The notes: generated by a model from the letters alone, not told the origin. A stretch of 64,000 nt of DNA from Procambarus clarkii (GCF_040958095.1 NC_091195.1:30078772-30142771); one strand, 5' to 3'. Numbered from the stretch's first letter, positions 34,983 through 48,489 are shown. Numbers and translations: made by a program.

Positions 34983-36592
34983 AAGGACAAAGGCACAGAA
35001 AAACCTGGTCGCACCCGAGACCAAAAGTCATGCAGAACCCCAAGAAGAGTGGGACATGACGGAGAAGACCCGTCCCTGGGAAAAAGGGGTGAAGAACGCA
35101 GAAAAGCACCCACCGACAGGACAGAAGCAACGGGCATAATCGACAAGGAACCGACGCCCAAACACTCGTGTGGAGAGGGGGAAAGGAAAAACCCCACCCC
35201 ACAAAACCGCAAGCCCCACCCAGAGGGGTAGAAAAACCCCAGTGGGGACCAACGGGACCTGAGGCACCCCCACGTCAGCCCCATCCCAGCAACGGGAACC
35301 CATCGGGCAGGCCCCGGGGCCGAGCTGTCCCCCCCAAAGCCCCAGCTTAAAGAAACCGGGGCAGCCGTGAAAAGCACTAAGGAAGGGAGCCCACTGGCAG
35401 ACTCTTACAACACAGCTGGAGGAAACGGGCTCGAATGCCCCCATCGCTACCCCGGAAGGAGAAGTCCCCGAGACCAACCGAGTCTCAAAACCATGGAAGC
35501 CCCGCACTGACCCCGAACCCACAGACAGCATAGACCCGGATGTAGGGAGGAAGGGGGAGAGACCCAACAAGACCACTAACGAAAACGGGGCAGCCTCGGG
35601 GCTTCCAGGGAGCAAACTAGCGTGTTGGCACTGAAACCCAATGTGCAACGCCCGTGCAGCCTGCACCCACATAGTCAGCATAAGACTGGGTAACCGAGTC
35701 ACAAACAACCAACAAAACTTGTAGGACCCTGGGCTGAAGGTGTCACCGACCCCACAGGCTGCAGATGGAGGCAAAACCGTGAGAGTCACCCCGAGACAAG
35801 GGGACAGAGCAACCCTCAAACTCACATAAAGCGAGGGGGGAGACACCGGGGCCACATCTATCGGGCCAACACTCCCCCTAGGGGTTTCCCAGGGTCCCGA
35901 GCGTTTACTATAAGAGGACTCGCGCTCAGGTAATCCCAGGCAGGGTACTGCTAACCGGCGCCCATGGCTACCAAACAACATTCGAAGAGCTGAACCCCGG
36001 GACGTGTACACTCACGGGGACCTAGCAGGGAGAACCACCGGAAGGAGGAAGAGAACTCTCTCTCCCGGCTCATGCACCACCTAGAAGACAGACACCACAC
36101 TAGGTACTGTGCTGAAACAACCACTGGAGTCGGAGCACACAACCGGTGCCACTACCATCAGCCGAAGAACTGGGGTGTGGATCGCCGGCACGGTAGGTCT
36201 GGGGCTCCCCCTTCCCTCTCCCAGGGAGGGAGGGCTGCGCAGACAGCGGCGCAACGACGAATGACGTCATACTAGTTTGCTCGTTTTTGTTTGGGGAGTT
36301 CTATCCACTCGTTCGGCGTTTGGTTGCAATTTTCACCAGAATAGGGGGTTTGTTTTGGGACACCTACCTTTCTGGGTGCCTAACCCGGTCGATGGCAGAC
36401 ATGGAATACTTCCAACCACACGGGGGTTTCAATAGGCCATTGCTCCCCTTGCCTCTCTGAGGGGGGCCAGGTTCTGGCTCGTGGTCCCCGGTAGGCCCAT
36501 AAGAACTCCGTATACATGACTGATGCCAAAGTCTGACATTAGCATATCAGCCTGGTAAGCTCCTGGGAGCCGTAGGGGCTCCCCCAGAAAAA
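34983..36592 (-). repeat. GC-rich composite repeat, second copy, right part
   Basis: Matches 22630-24609 closely, for example 'gggacgtgtacactcacggg' and the end 'ggctccccc.agaaaa'. It contains the 0.38-kb end arm at ~36180-36560, with indels relative to 24.2-24.6 kb. Confidence 0.75.
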
Positions 36593-36779
36593 AACCCAAT
36601 AAATTCTGGAGAACAATGAATACTTATGGAGTTAGCAGAGTGCTGTTAAATGCCATGAAAAGTGGCTATGTATTTATATATAGTATATATGTATCAAAGT
36701 GAATTTATTGAATAAGAGCCAAGGTCATGGTGTACTGTCTTCCCGGTACTCTGTCACATGACACACTCAAACTACTAAC

Positions 36780-37740
36780 AGTTTTGGCCTGATTGATACC
36801 TGGTTGATGGGGTTCTGGGAGTTCTACTCCCCACGCCCGGCCCGAGGACAGGCTTGACTTATGAGAGTTTGGTCCACTAGGCTGTTACTTGAAGCGGTCC
36901 GCAGGCCCACATATCCACCACAGCTCGATTGGTCTGGCACTCCTTGGAGGAAACAATCTAGTTTCCTCTTGAAGATGTCCACTGTTGTTCCGGCAATATT
37001 TCTTATGCTCGCTGGGAGGGTGTTGAACAACCGTGGACCTCTGATGTTTATACAGTATTCTCTGATTGTGCCTATGGCACCTCTGCTCTTCATTGGTTCT
37101 ATTCAGCATTTTCTTTCATATCGTTCACTCCAGTAAGTTGTTATTTTACGGTGTAGGTTTGTTACCTGGCCCTCCAGTACTTTCCATATATTATTTGGTA
37201 TCTCTCTCGTCTCCTTTGTAGCGAGTACATTTGGAGGGCTTTGAGACGATCCCAATAATTTAGGTGCTTTATCTCGTCTATGCGTGCCGTATATGTTCTC
37301 TGTATTCCCTATATTTCAGCAATCTCTCCTGCTCTGAAGGGGGAAGTGAGTACTGAGCAGTACTCAAGACAGGACAACACAAGTGCCAGGAGGAGCATTC
37401 CTCATTTAACTTATTCCAACCATCTACTACTACAGTATTTGCAAAGTTGAACTTTCTACATTTCTTCAGTAACTTTGTTTCCTTAGTTTAAATTTATGAT
37501 CTGTTCTTGAATTTGCAGTTTAAGAATTTTTCTTTGTCAATTCCTGCTACTATTTTATGAGTACAGCAGTGATCATACTACCGCTTTTTCCTTCTCTCTT
37601 CTCGTTTTAGTAGATAGACACCTTGTGCCTTTCCTCGTAGTTCTTGTTTTTCAATTCTGGAAGCCATTTAGTTGCATATCTTTGCACATTTTCTTGTTAT
37701 TTATTGGGCTTGAGATACCGGCACCATACTCCACATTCTG
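36780..37740 (-). mobile_element. LINE 3' end (CR1/L2-like), minus strand
   Basis: The minus strand encodes EYCINIRGPRLFNTLPASIR, FKRKLDCFLQGVPDQSSC and GLRTASSNSLVDQ, the C-terminus of a CR1/L2-type LINE. It is preceded, toward 37740, by degraded RT thumb sequence. Similar fragments lie at 61660-61890 and within 21255-21570. Confidence 0.7.
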
Positions 37741-38049
37741 GTTTTGACCTGCATTTTTTTACATTTACAAAATTAATAGTAAAAAACATGAAATTTGTTT
37801 GGGTCCAAACAGTATATATTGGTACTATAATCATATTAGGCCTATGACCTTGGTTTATATTTTAACATTTGTACATCGACCTCTCGTGACACCATCCATG
37901 TACGTACATATGTATGTAGTAAACAGTGACATCACAACCCTCACATACTTCTATATTAGTCAGCCCAGTAACTTATTAATCATTAATTCTTGCAAATGTG
38001 TATGCAAGGAATTACAAAAATTGTCCACAACCTTTGCGAGATCAAAAAT

Positions 38050-38430
38050 TGGAATATGCATCAATATGCATCAAATTTCCCACACCCAAATATCAGCCCA
38101 AGACCTGGAGCCAAAAACGGCAGCCAAAGAAGCAAACTGATGCACGTCATGGGCACAGGGATAGACCGCAGGCTGGCTAGACTTAATAACCCTGCAGACA
38201 ACCTGGAAGACCCAATCCCTGGAACATAGAACGAGGGAAACCGGATCAACCCAAAGCGCATCCCTGGCCACAGAAGCCGAGGGGCGCAGGTAACGAAGAG
38301 CCGCAACCAGACAACAAATGATGCACCCCCGGCTTGACCAACCAAGCATCCCTCCAGCAAGAGGCCCATCTCAGTCTTCACAAGTAAAGGAGAAGACTGC
38401 AACCGAACAAACTGACTACACTCTGAATGG
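38050..38430 (+). repeat. GC-rich composite repeat fragment
   Basis: 'gaaaccggatcaacccaaag' and 'tgcacccccggcttgaccaa' correspond to 19830-19960 and 63470-63580. It lies 76 bp from an HMMR-like exon. Confidence 0.5.
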
Positions 38431-38506
38431 CATACATCGGAATGGTGGTAACTACTATCAATTAACCCCAAAGAACATGCCTGAAGCACTGTACCCTCAC
38501 ACTTAC

Positions 38507-38698
38507 CTTGTAGAGACACTTCATCTTTGTATCTTGTGTTACCAATGTATTATTAAGAGATTGCTTTTCCGTTTTCAGGTTAATAATGCTGACTTCTGCT
38601 GTGCCCATCTCTTCCTTAAGTAGTCCCAGAGCCTGACTGGAAGCTTTGTATTTTTTATGCAAGTCTTCTGCCTCTGCTGTTTTGTTTAACAATGAAGT
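38507..38698 (-). CDS. HMMR: HMMR-like exon 5 of those visible
   Basis: This is a 192-bp, phase 0-0 exon with acceptor CTATCCGCAG and strong donor GTAAGTGTG. It encodes 64 residues (280-343), beginning TSLLNKTAEAEDLHKKYK and ending TQDTKMKCLYK. It is coiled coil. The flanking introns (8.8 kb toward 29.7 kb and 9.8 kb toward 48.5 kb) are filled with LINEs and GC-rich repeats. Confidence 0.8.
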
Positions 38699-38995
38699 CT
38701 GCGGATAGGCCAAAAAATAAAAGGCTTACATTTTATTTCAATAATTGTATAACATTTTTAGTGATGATATAATAAACAAAGTACAAATATGCACACTATC
38801 AAGATCAAGGGTAGAAACAACAAAAACCTTTTATGAACAGATTGGTAGACTAACGGACTAAAACAAATGAGGGTAACGTATGCTAAAATTATCAGAAACT
38901 TTAGAATTTCACAAGATATTATTGGGAAAACTGGACACCATGACTGTAGCTCTCATACCAAAAGAACACTTAGGTAATTACACAAACAATACATG

Positions 38996-39024
38996 CTCGA
39001 TACCTGCTTGTTACAGGTATCGAG
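38996..39024. repeat. 11-bp-arm hairpin beside a LINE tail
   Basis: ctcgatacctg and caggtatcgag are separated by 7 bp. An isolated acttaggtaattac tail lies at 38967, just upstream. Confidence 0.5.
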
Positions 39025-39119
39025 TAATGCAGGTAATACACACAGCATGAAAACAAAGCCATGTATTCACCGAGAGCTACTCGGATAGTAACACGAAATG
39101 TTAAAGACATCATGGTACT

Positions 39120-41252
39120 ATTCACAATTGAAAAACCTGACTTTAGGAGAGGACATTATGGCAACCTTAGAAATTTTTTTAGTAGGTATAATTGGACAGA
39201 CTTGTTGCTAGGCAAGGAAGTGAATGAGATGTATGTCAAGTTTTGTGAAATATATGATAAAGGCACACAAAAATTTATACAAAAACAGAGAAGCAGAACT
39301 AGGAAACAGGATTGGTTCAACAGAAAGTGCGAGAGGGCCAGAGACCAAGACACAAAAATGGAATCAATACAGGAAGAGGCCGAACCCCCAAACATACCAG
39401 CGATACAAAGATGCGAGAAACAACTACACGGCAGTGAGGAGAGAGGCAGAAATAAATTTTGAAAAAGGGATTGCAGACAAATATAAAACAGAACCAGGTC
39501 TATTCTATAAATTCATAAACAACAAATTGCAGGTAAAGGATGATATACAGAGGTTGAAAATGGAAAATAGATTCATGGAAAATGAAAAGGAAATGTGAAA
39601 CATTAAACGAAAAGTTCCAAAGTGTGTTTGTACAAAATGAAATCTTCAGGGAACCAGATACAATAAGAATTCCAGAGAACAACAGAGCACATAGAGGTGT
39701 CTAGAGACGAAGTGGAAAAAATGCTCAAGGAGCTAAATAACAACAAGGCAGTTGGTACAGATGGAGTTTAACCATGGGTTCTGAGAGAATGTGCACCTGA
39801 GCTCAGCATTCCTCTTCAACTGATTTTTCAGGCATCCCTGTTTACAGGAGTTGTAGCTGATGTGTGGAAAAAAGCTAACATAGTTCCAATCAACAAAAGT
39901 GGAAGCAGGGAAGACCCCCTTAATTATAGACCGGTATCACTGACATGTGTAATAGTCAAAATATTGGAAAAAATAATTAAAACTAAATGGGTAGAACACC
40001 TGGAGAGAAATGATATAATATCAGACAGACAGTATGGTTTTCGATCTGGAAGATCCTGTGTATCGAATTTACTCAGTTTCTATGATCGAGCAACAGAGAT
40101 ATTACAGGAAAGAGATGGTTGGGTTGACTGCATCTATCTGGACCTAAAAAAGGCTTTCGACAGAGTTCCACATAAGAGGTTGTTCTGGAAACTGGAAAAT
40201 ATTGGAGGGGTGACAGGTAAGCTTCTAACATGGATGAAAAATTTTCCGATAGAAAAATGAGGGCAGTGATCAGAGGCAATGTATCGGACTGGAGAAATGT
40301 CACAAGTGGAGTACCACAGGGTTCAGTTCTTGCACCAGTGATGTTTATTGTCTACATAAATGATCTACCAGTTGGTATACAGAATTATATGAACATGTTT
40401 GCTGATGATGCTAAGATAATAGGAAGGATAAGAAACTTAGATGATTGTCATGCCCTTCAAGATGACCTGGACAAAATAAGTATATGGAGCACCACTTGGC
40501 AAATGGAATTTAATGTTAATAAATGTTAATAAATGCCATATTATGGAATGTGGAATAGGAGAACAGAGACCCCACACAACCTATATATTATGTGAGAAAT
40601 CGTTAAAGAATTCTGATAAAGAAAGAGATCTAGGGGTGGTTCTATATAGAAAACTGTCACCTGAGGACCACATAAAGAATATTGTGCGAGGAGCCTATGC
40701 CACGCTTTCTAACTTCAGAATTGCCTTTAAATACATGGATGGCGATATACTAAAGAAATTGTTCATGACTTTTGTTAGACCAAAGCTAGAATATGCAGCG
40801 GTTGTGTGGTGCTCATATCTTAAGCAGCACATCAACAAACTGGAAAAGGTACAAAGACATGCTACCAAGTGGCTCCCAGAACTGAAGGGCAAGAGCTACG
40901 AAGAGAGGTTAGAGGCATTAAATATGCCAAAACTGGAAGACAGAAGAAAAAGAGGTGATATGATCACTACATACAAAATAATAACAGGAATTGATAAAAT
41001 CGATAGGGAAGATTTCCTTAGACCTGGAACTTTAAGAACAAGAGGTCATAGATATAAACTAGCTAAACACAGATGCCGAAGAAATATAAGAAAATTCACT
41101 TTCGCAGAGTGGTAGACGGTTGGAACAAGTTAGGGGAGAAGGTGGAGGAGGCCAAGACCGTCAGTAGTTTCAAAGCGTTATATGACAGTGCTGGGAAGAC
41201 TGGGAAGACACCACGAGCGTAGCTCTCATCCTGTACCTACACTTAGGTAATT
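39120..41252 (+). mobile_element. LINE family A, 5'-truncated copy
   Basis: It begins at the end of the endonuclease (EKPDFRRGHYGNLRNFFSRY) and runs through the RT (SDRQYGFRSGRSCVSNLL, VPQGSVLAPVMF, MNMFADDAKIIGRI) to the tail acttaggtaattac. Frameshifts and stops lie near 39350, 39600, 39770, 40250 and 40515, so it is a dead copy about 95% like the one at 30861 by eye. It preserves the two bases missing from that copy. Confidence 0.85.
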
Positions 41253-41400
41253 ACAAGCAGTAGTAGTAGTAAGTAATAGTAATGATGAACCAGCCAGACA
41301 GAGAATGAACAATCACTGCGCATTGTCAGTTGAGCCTAGCATGTTAAACATGCTGAGAGGCACTGTTCAGGAAAAAGCCCATGGCTAGAACACTGGTATT

Positions 41401-41567
41401 TTAACACTTTGCCTGACCGATTATTCATATACAGACGCATTGTGCGTCTGACTCAGTGTGCGCGAGGAAGCACGGTGCGTCCAAAATGATATGTTAAAAT
41501 TCCATTTATTGTTCGATTATTATGGGACTAGTTTTAAAATGCGCGCTTCTCACAACAGACACGCTAC
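41401..41567 (+). repeat. piggyBac left-end fragment
   Basis: Starts TTAACACTTTGCC and includes 'gcattgtgcgtctgactcag' and 'gggactagttttaaaatgcg', like the left ends at 42810 and 60155. It is cut off where LINE B begins. Confidence 0.6.
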
Positions 41568-42809
41568 ACAACATGGGAAGATGGATTGGGGGAACAAAGA
41601 CCCACATGGAGGACCAGACACATGGAGAGCCAAGCTGCTGGACGTGGCAACAAGAAACTTTCCAAGTCAACACGTCAAGGGATTAACAAGAATGAGAGGA
41701 GAGGATGAACCAGCTTTGCTACATCTGATGTTTACCCTAAATGAGTCGAATATAAAGGAAGTTAAGTTGGAAGCCCCCTTGGGAATGAGTGATCATAGTA
41801 TATTGAGTTTTGAGTACCTGGTTGAGCTAGGAATTATCTTCACCAAAAAAGAACTGGGAAACAAAGGGCAGGCGTACGGAAAGGGAAACTATGAGGAGAT
41901 GAATAAATTCCTAAGGATATACAATGGGACACAGAACTTCATACCAAGTCTGTACAAGACATGATGGACTATGTCACCCAAAAGTGTCAGGAGGCTGTAA
42001 ACAGGTTTATCCCGGCCTGACAGGAAAAACCGAGAAGCAAAAGAAGAATCCGTGGTTTAATAGGGAATGTATGAAAGCAAAGGAGCTGAACAAAAGAGCA
42101 TGGAGGTACTCCCGTAATAACAGAACACCAGAAAGTAGAGAGAGACACCAGAGAACCAGGAACGAGTATGTTAGGGTGAGAAGATCAACTGAGAAAAGGT
42201 ATGAAAATGATAAAGCTAATAAAGCCAAGACCGAACCAAAGCTACTACACAGTCACATCAGGAGGAAGACAACATTGAAGGAACAGATGATGAAACTTAG
42301 GACGGGTGAGGACAGGTACACAGAAAATGACAGGTGTGTGAACAACTCAACAAAAGGTTCCAGGAGGTCTTTATAATAGAACAAGGTCACGGCACTAGGA
42401 GAGGTGGCAGAAAACCAGGCGACCTTGGAAGGGTTCGAAATTACAAGAGATGAGGTCAAGAAGCACCTATTGGAGCTGGACAGGAGAAAAGCTGTTGGGC
42501 CGGACGGAATCTAACCATGGGTATTGAAAGAGTGCAGGAGCACTTTGTTTGCCACTCTCCATAGTGTATAGTAGGTCACTGGAAACGGGAGACCTACCAG
42601 AAATATGGAAGATGGCTAATGTGGTCCCAATATACAAAAAGGGCGACAGACAAGAGGCACTGAACTACAGGCCAGTGTCCTTAACTTGTATACCATGCAA
42701 GGTGATGGAGAAGATCGTGAGAAAAAACCTAGTAACACATCTGGAGAGAAGGGACTTCGTGACAACCCATCAACATGGGTTCAGGGAGGGTAAATCTTGC
42801 CTTACAGGC
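41568..42809 (+). mobile_element. LINE family B, copy 2, 5' part
   Basis: The endonuclease C-terminus (HLMFTLNESNIKEVKLEAPL, GMSDHSILSFEYL) is followed by RT pieces (ERHQRTRNEYVRVRRSTEKR, VVPIYKKGDRQEALNYRPVS, THQHGFREGKSCLTGL) with frameshifts. It is interrupted at TTAA 42810 by a piggyBac element. Confidence 0.8.
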
Positions 42810-44447
42810 TTAACACTTTCTGCGGATGAGGACTCCGCCCGGAGTCCTGTTTCACCTCACCACTTCTGAGATGTGGACATAAATTTACGTCCTCATAAAA
42901 AATATTTGTATAAAATTCAATTTTAATCCGATTTACTTTGGGTTTGTTTCAAACTGCGCGCCATGAGGCTCTCTTTCTCACCACTAGGCTGCATGGTACA
43001 ATAAGTTCATGAAAGGTGTGGACCACTTCGATCAAATGGTATTACCATTTTACCAGGAAAACTCACAAGTGGACCAAAAAGATAACGTTTTATTTCCTGC
43101 AAATGGCTTTGCATAATGCCTTTGTTTTGTACAAATACAACACAACTGATCAAAAAAAGCTAACATTGCTACAGTTCCACGAGGTGGCAAATTGGGCCCT
43201 ATTGTGCTGGGACCCGGAAGATTGGCCTCAAACAGCAACAGTATCTCAACACTTGCGGCACGCTCCAGACATAAATGATGACAGGTCCTGCCTATGCTGA
43301 CGCCATGCAAACTCCTGGACCATCTGGTGTGAGGCGGCCCTTGTTCACTTCAACACCAAGCTGAAGAAGCAACCGAATCAGAACCCGAGATGTCTGGCAC
43401 ACTGCCATTTGACGAGACGGTTTTGTCAGATGACTTACTCAAATGTTGAACCTCCAGCGATTCAGTTGATTCTGAAAATCGCATGAACTACAAACTGAAA
43501 CGAGTATTTTGATACCAGAATGAACACTGTATCACAAACTGCCATAAGTAGACTCGAACCTTCATAGATTTTTTTTTTGGGTGTAGCGTGTGTCTGCATG
43601 AGTGTCCCAAACGGGTTGCAGGTGGGTGACTTTAGCCGTTTATACTGGTAATGCTTCCTCCATATCATGTATTATATGCATATGTCTGTTTGGGGAATTT
43701 AATTCCGATCAATGTACAACCAAAAATAACTGTGTGCAACAAGCATAAACTTGACAAACATAACAAAAGTAAAAACATTTCGTGTGTGTTTGACGCTCAC
43801 TGATATGTTCCAGCGTCGTTTTATATTTGGCGCTATTCTATCTTACGCTTTGTTGATCTTTTTTACCTACGGGCTCATAGAACATTCTATTGCGAACACA
43901 TTGACACAAAAATGAATGACGTACATAGAATAATAATGTCAGGACAGTGAAATAAGTATAAACTTTCAAAGTGCCGTATCGCACATGTGTCGTCCCGTCA
44001 CCGATACCGGGTAACAGTTCCACCACTTCCCACACTCTTGCGGGCGGGCCGCATCATTATTCTACGCTTATATTCATATCACCGTGTTGGGAATTTCATT
44101 GCGAGTCCATTGATACCAAATTTAACGCTGTAGGACAAGTGTGGAGGTGATAACAATCCCAAGAGTAAAAACATTTTGTTGCTGTTGGGCGCTCACGGCG
44201 AGTCATCTTTGTAGTTATTTATTTGGTGCTGGTATCCCTATACGTTTCGTGACTTTTTTTTACTGATGTTCTCCTAGAGAATTTTATTGCGAACACGTTG
44301 GTACCAAAATGAAATACGTAGCTCGAGAACTAAGTTCAGGAGAGTAAAAAGAGTATACACATTTTTGTTTTTACGCTTACGCGGCAAAAACGCCGCGCGC
44401 ACATACCGCTTTTTTTTTTACCTTCCCAGGGCGCGCGAAAGTGTTAA
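42810..44447 (+). mobile_element. piggyBac-like element C inside LINE family B
   Basis: TTAA at 42810-42813 and 44444-44447; tips TTAACACTTTCTGCGG and the complement of TTAACACTTTCGCGCG. The LINE frame (KSCLTGL | IEFYDQVTKIKQEREG) resumes exactly after it. Inside, 43007-43300 keeps a transposase stretch (FMKGVDHFDQM frameshifted into HFTRKTHKWTKKITFYFLQM). The rest is deleted or degraded, with a long non-coding right end. Confidence 0.85.
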
Positions 44448-45700
44448 TAGAATTCTATGATCAGGTGACAAAGATTAAGCAAGAAAGAGAAGGATGAGCA
44501 GACTTTTTTTTTTGGACTGTTGGAAAGCCTTTGACACAGTACCCCATAAAAGGCTGATGCATAAGCTGGAGAAACAGGCAGGAGTAACTGGTAGGGCACT
44601 CCAGTGATTAAGGGAGTACCTAAGCAATAGGAAGCAGAGAATTACAGTGAGGGGCGAGACCTCAGATTGGCGTGAAGTCACCAGTGGTGTCCCACAGGGC
44701 TCTGTACTCGGACATATCCTGTTTCTGATATACGTAAATGACCTCCCAGTGGGTATAGACTCCTTCCTCTCAATGTTTGCTGACGACGCTAAAATTATGA
44801 GAAGGATTAAGACACAGGAGGACTGCTTGAGGCTTCAAGAAGACCTGGACAAGCTGCAGGAATAGTCGAACAAATGGTTGATACAGTTTAGCCCAAGCAA
44901 ATGTAATGTAATGAAGATAGGGGTAGGGAGCAGGAGACCAGATACAAGGTATCATTTGGGAGATGAAATTCTTCAAGAGTCTGAAAGAGAGAAAGACCTG
45001 GGGTTGATATCATGCCAGACCTGTCCCCTGAAGTACATATCAAGAGGATAACACCAGCAGCATATGCCAGGTTGGTAAACATAAGAATGGCCTTTAGAAA
45101 CTTGTGTAAGGAATCTTTCAGAACATTATATACCACATATGTCAGACCAATCCTGGAGTATGCGGCTCCAGCATGGAGTCCATATCTAGTCAAGCATAAG
45201 ACTAAACTGGAAAAGGTTCAAAGGTTTGCCACCAGACTAATACCCGAACTGAGAGGTATGAGCTATGAGGAGAGACAATGGGAATTAAACCTCACTTTGT
45301 TGGAAGACAGAAGAGTTAGGGTGGGGACATGATCATCACATTCAAGATTCTCAAGACAATCAATAGGGTAGATAAAGACAGGCTATTTAACACAAGGGGC
45401 ACACACAGTAGGGGACACAGGTGGAAACTGAGTGCCCAATAAACCACAGAGCTATTAGAAAGAACTTTTTTAGTGTCAGAGTGGTTGACAAATGGAATGC
45501 ATTAGGAAGTGATGTGGTGGAGGCTGACTCCATACACAGTTTCAAGTGAAGATATGATAGAGCCCAATAGACTCAGGAACCTGGCGTAGCTCTCATCCTG
45601 TAACTACACTTAGGTAATTACCTGTTGATTGACGGTTGAGAGGCGGGACTAAAGAGCCAGAGCTCAACCCCCGCAAGCACAATTTAGGTGAGTACAACAG
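44448..45700 (+). mobile_element. LINE family B, copy 2, 3' part
   Basis: RT resumes with degraded 'FDTVPHKRL', then SGVPQGSVLGHILFLIYVND, SMFADDAKIM (44775-44787), YTTYVRPILEYAAPAWSPYL and IPELRGMSYEERQWELNL. Stops and frameshifts are present. It ends with acttaggtaattac (45608-45621) and then 'aacccccgcaagcacaattt'. Confidence 0.8.
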
Positions 45701-46785
45701 ATATTCACAGTCCGTTTCAAATCAAGGATGAGAATTGGTTAAATTCATATTAAACTTACCAACGTGAAACTAAAACCGTGATAGTACAGAAAGAGGATGA
45801 AAAAAGCAGTTGAATAATGTAAACCAAAGTTGTAACCTCAACATGTAGGAACATTTTTACTAGACTGAAGTTACATACCATCAAGAGAAAATAATGCAAA
45901 TTTGAAGAACAGCGCTTGAGCCAAAGAAAAAAAATAATAGAATGCCCCATGCTCTCTCAAGAACAAGGAAAACTACATAGGAAAATACTTTGCTCAAACT
46001 GCAAATTTTAGCAAAATCGATTGAGCATAATGCCTTCAGTGATATTGAGAAGAACCCTAAATATTTTATCCAGAATATACTTTATTTATGCAAAGTCCAG
46101 AGTAAACACACAATCATGTATTTGGGTCCTTGAATAAATATGGAACATTCACTGATGACAAGGTAATAATAAAGTACTAAGAATACAGGATATTTTCAGC
46201 AAACCCCCAACAAAACTGAAGACCGAAATCTTGAAGGAATTCTTCACGTGACACCAACCTCGGCTTGTATCTCAGATGTCACCCTAACCCCACTGTACTT
46301 CAGACTTGGTATAGAAATTACATATACTAAAAACCTCTAGGACTTCAGACTTGTTTGGAATTTAGATACCTTACCATATTACAAATTTAGAAGCTGCTAT
46401 AACAACTTATTGGAGCATAAGATTGTCTGTTGCCCATATTCCATGACCCATCCTCCCCTGTTTAGACTTTTTTTTTAACTATGTGGACCCATACATATAT
46501 TGACATATTGGACAATTAGGTAATAGAATTTGGTACTATTCACTTTTAGTCCAGAAAAAATAGAGCCAAAAAACAAACATTACTATTCCTAAGCCTAGTA
46601 TAGACCATACAAGTCTATATTAGGCCTGCCACACAATTCCCTTTCATAGGATGGCAAACTGCCTCTTCCCTCTCACCTTTGTTGTTGACAGCCTAGTCAC
46701 GAATACTTCACAGCAATAAAAACTATAAATCTACAAATACGTATGTTCTGGAGTTCCAGCCAGGGCCAGACACCCTGTCTTAACA
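45701..46785. other. intron sequence, nothing recognised
   Basis: AT-rich, only short ORFs, no repeat family identified. Confidence 0.4.
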
Positions 46786-46794
46786 ACACTCCAT

Positions 46795-47022
46795 CCACCC
46801 CATGGACTCGTAATTCTGTGGCTCGGGTTCGATTCCCGCACGAGGCAGAAACAAATGGGCAAAGTTTCTTTCACCCTGAATGACCCTGTTACCTAGCAGT
46901 AAATAGGTACTCGGGAGTTAGTCAGCTGTCACGGGCTGCTTCCTGGGGGTGGAGGCCTGGTCGAGGACCGGGCCGCGGGGACACTAAAAAGCCCCGAAAT
47001 CATCTCAAGATAACCTCAAGAT
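46795..47022 (+). mobile_element. tRNA-derived SINE
   Basis: A B-box ggttcgattcc at 46826-46836 is followed by the SINE body ('cctgttacctagcagtaaat', 'gtcagctgtcacgggctgct') and tail ('ggcctggtcgaggaccgggc'). It is homologous over its length to the minus-strand copy at 57950-58204. The A-box part is decayed. Confidence 0.75.
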
Positions 47023-47312
47023 ATGCCTCCCTCACCACCTGCATCACCCCACATCTCTGGTGGTAGTTACAGGTACTCTGCCAGTCCCTCGTTCCAAGCA
47101 ATGTTGACAAGATGTGACGTCACCACCAGGGGTACAAATACTCCTGACCGGCACTGACCTCAAGATAACCTCAGATATGCCTCCCTCACCACCTGCATCA
47201 CCCCACATCTCTGGTGGTAGTTACAGGTACTCTGCCAGTCCCTCGTTCCAAGCAACGTTGACAAGATGTGACGTCACCACCAGGGGTACAAATACTCCTG
47301 ACCGGCACTGAC
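47013..47312 (+). repeat. tandem duplication of a ~150-bp unit
   Basis: Two near-identical units, starting ~47013 and ~47163, contain 'tatgcctccctcaccacctg' and 'agatgtgacgtcaccaccag'. The first begins at the end of the SINE, so the SINE's last bases were duplicated too. Confidence 0.85.
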
Positions 47313-47329
47313 TATTCAGTCGATCTCAG

Positions 47330-48069
47330 GGTCAACATTGCAAGCTCTTCACATTCTGCCTCCCAGCCATTTCGTGCTCATGCTGTGCTGTTTCAAGTGT
47401 GCACATTCATAAGCCCAAGTTGTTCTTATTGTAAAACTGGTTAACGTAACTTTCATGTGTTCATTTAATTATTCTTATTACTGTATTGTGTGCCAAGCTC
47501 TAAGTGTTGTAATTTTTTTTTTATAAATTTGTTAAAGTTTTTGCAAGCGTTTACTTTAACACTTGCCCACTTTTCACAATGCAAAGGCGAATGCAGCTTT
47601 TTTGTTTATATTACTAATGCTCGTGAAGCATAACATTTGCTCGGTATGACCGCAGTACCTGTCCCGAGGCCTGTTTACGTAACAGGCTTCTGACAGCATG
47701 TATTAGACCTAGGATGGTTAAGTTAGGTTTTATCAGCAGCAAATACAAAACTTTTTCCAGTTTGTCTAATTTCAATAATATCAAATTCTACTTTCTTTTT
47801 GTCCCTTACATCAATATATGTACAATGGTCCACATTGTTACTTAAGGTACTGCACTTTCTAAATAGCAGGATGGGCTGTATTCCCAGCAGTTAAAATTAA
47901 CCAACTGAATGAAAAGAAGAATATAACTGCCTTGAATGATTGTACAGGTATTAAGAATTTGACAGCGAATTCATTTCCCAATACAATTTATGGGAGAATG
48001 TAGAGTACTCAAGATCAGCATGTAATAAAATACCCAACAGTACCATAACATTATCCACAACAACAAAAA
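47330..48069. other. intron sequence, nothing recognised
   Basis: No ORF or repeat identified. Confidence 0.4.
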
Positions 48070-48475
48070 TGTGTTAAATGAATTGCCAACAACACAGTAC
48101 CATATTATCATTCACAACAACACAACTGTTAAACCCATCACCAAGAACACTGTACCATACCATCCACAGCAACTTTACCCCATCACCAAGAACACTGTAC
48201 CATAATATCATCCACAACACCACAACTTTTAAACCCATCACCAACAATATGGTACCATATTATCATCCACAACTACTGTTAAACCCATCACCAACAATAT
48301 GGTACCATATTATCATCCACAACAACTGTTAAACCCATCAACAACAATATGGTACCATATTATCATCCACAACAACTGTTAAACCCATCAACAACACAGT
48401 ACCATATTATCATCCACAACAACTGTTAAACCCATCAACAACACAGTACCATATTATCATCTACAACAACTGTTA
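48070..48475. repeat. ~50-bp tandem array next to an exon donor
   Basis: About eight units, 47-50 bp, are built on 'gttaaacccatcaccaacaa' and 'tggtaccatattatcatcca'. The array ends 14 bp from the HMMR-like exon at 48490, on its donor side. Confidence 0.9.
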
Positions 48476-48489
48476 AATGCAGCACCAAC

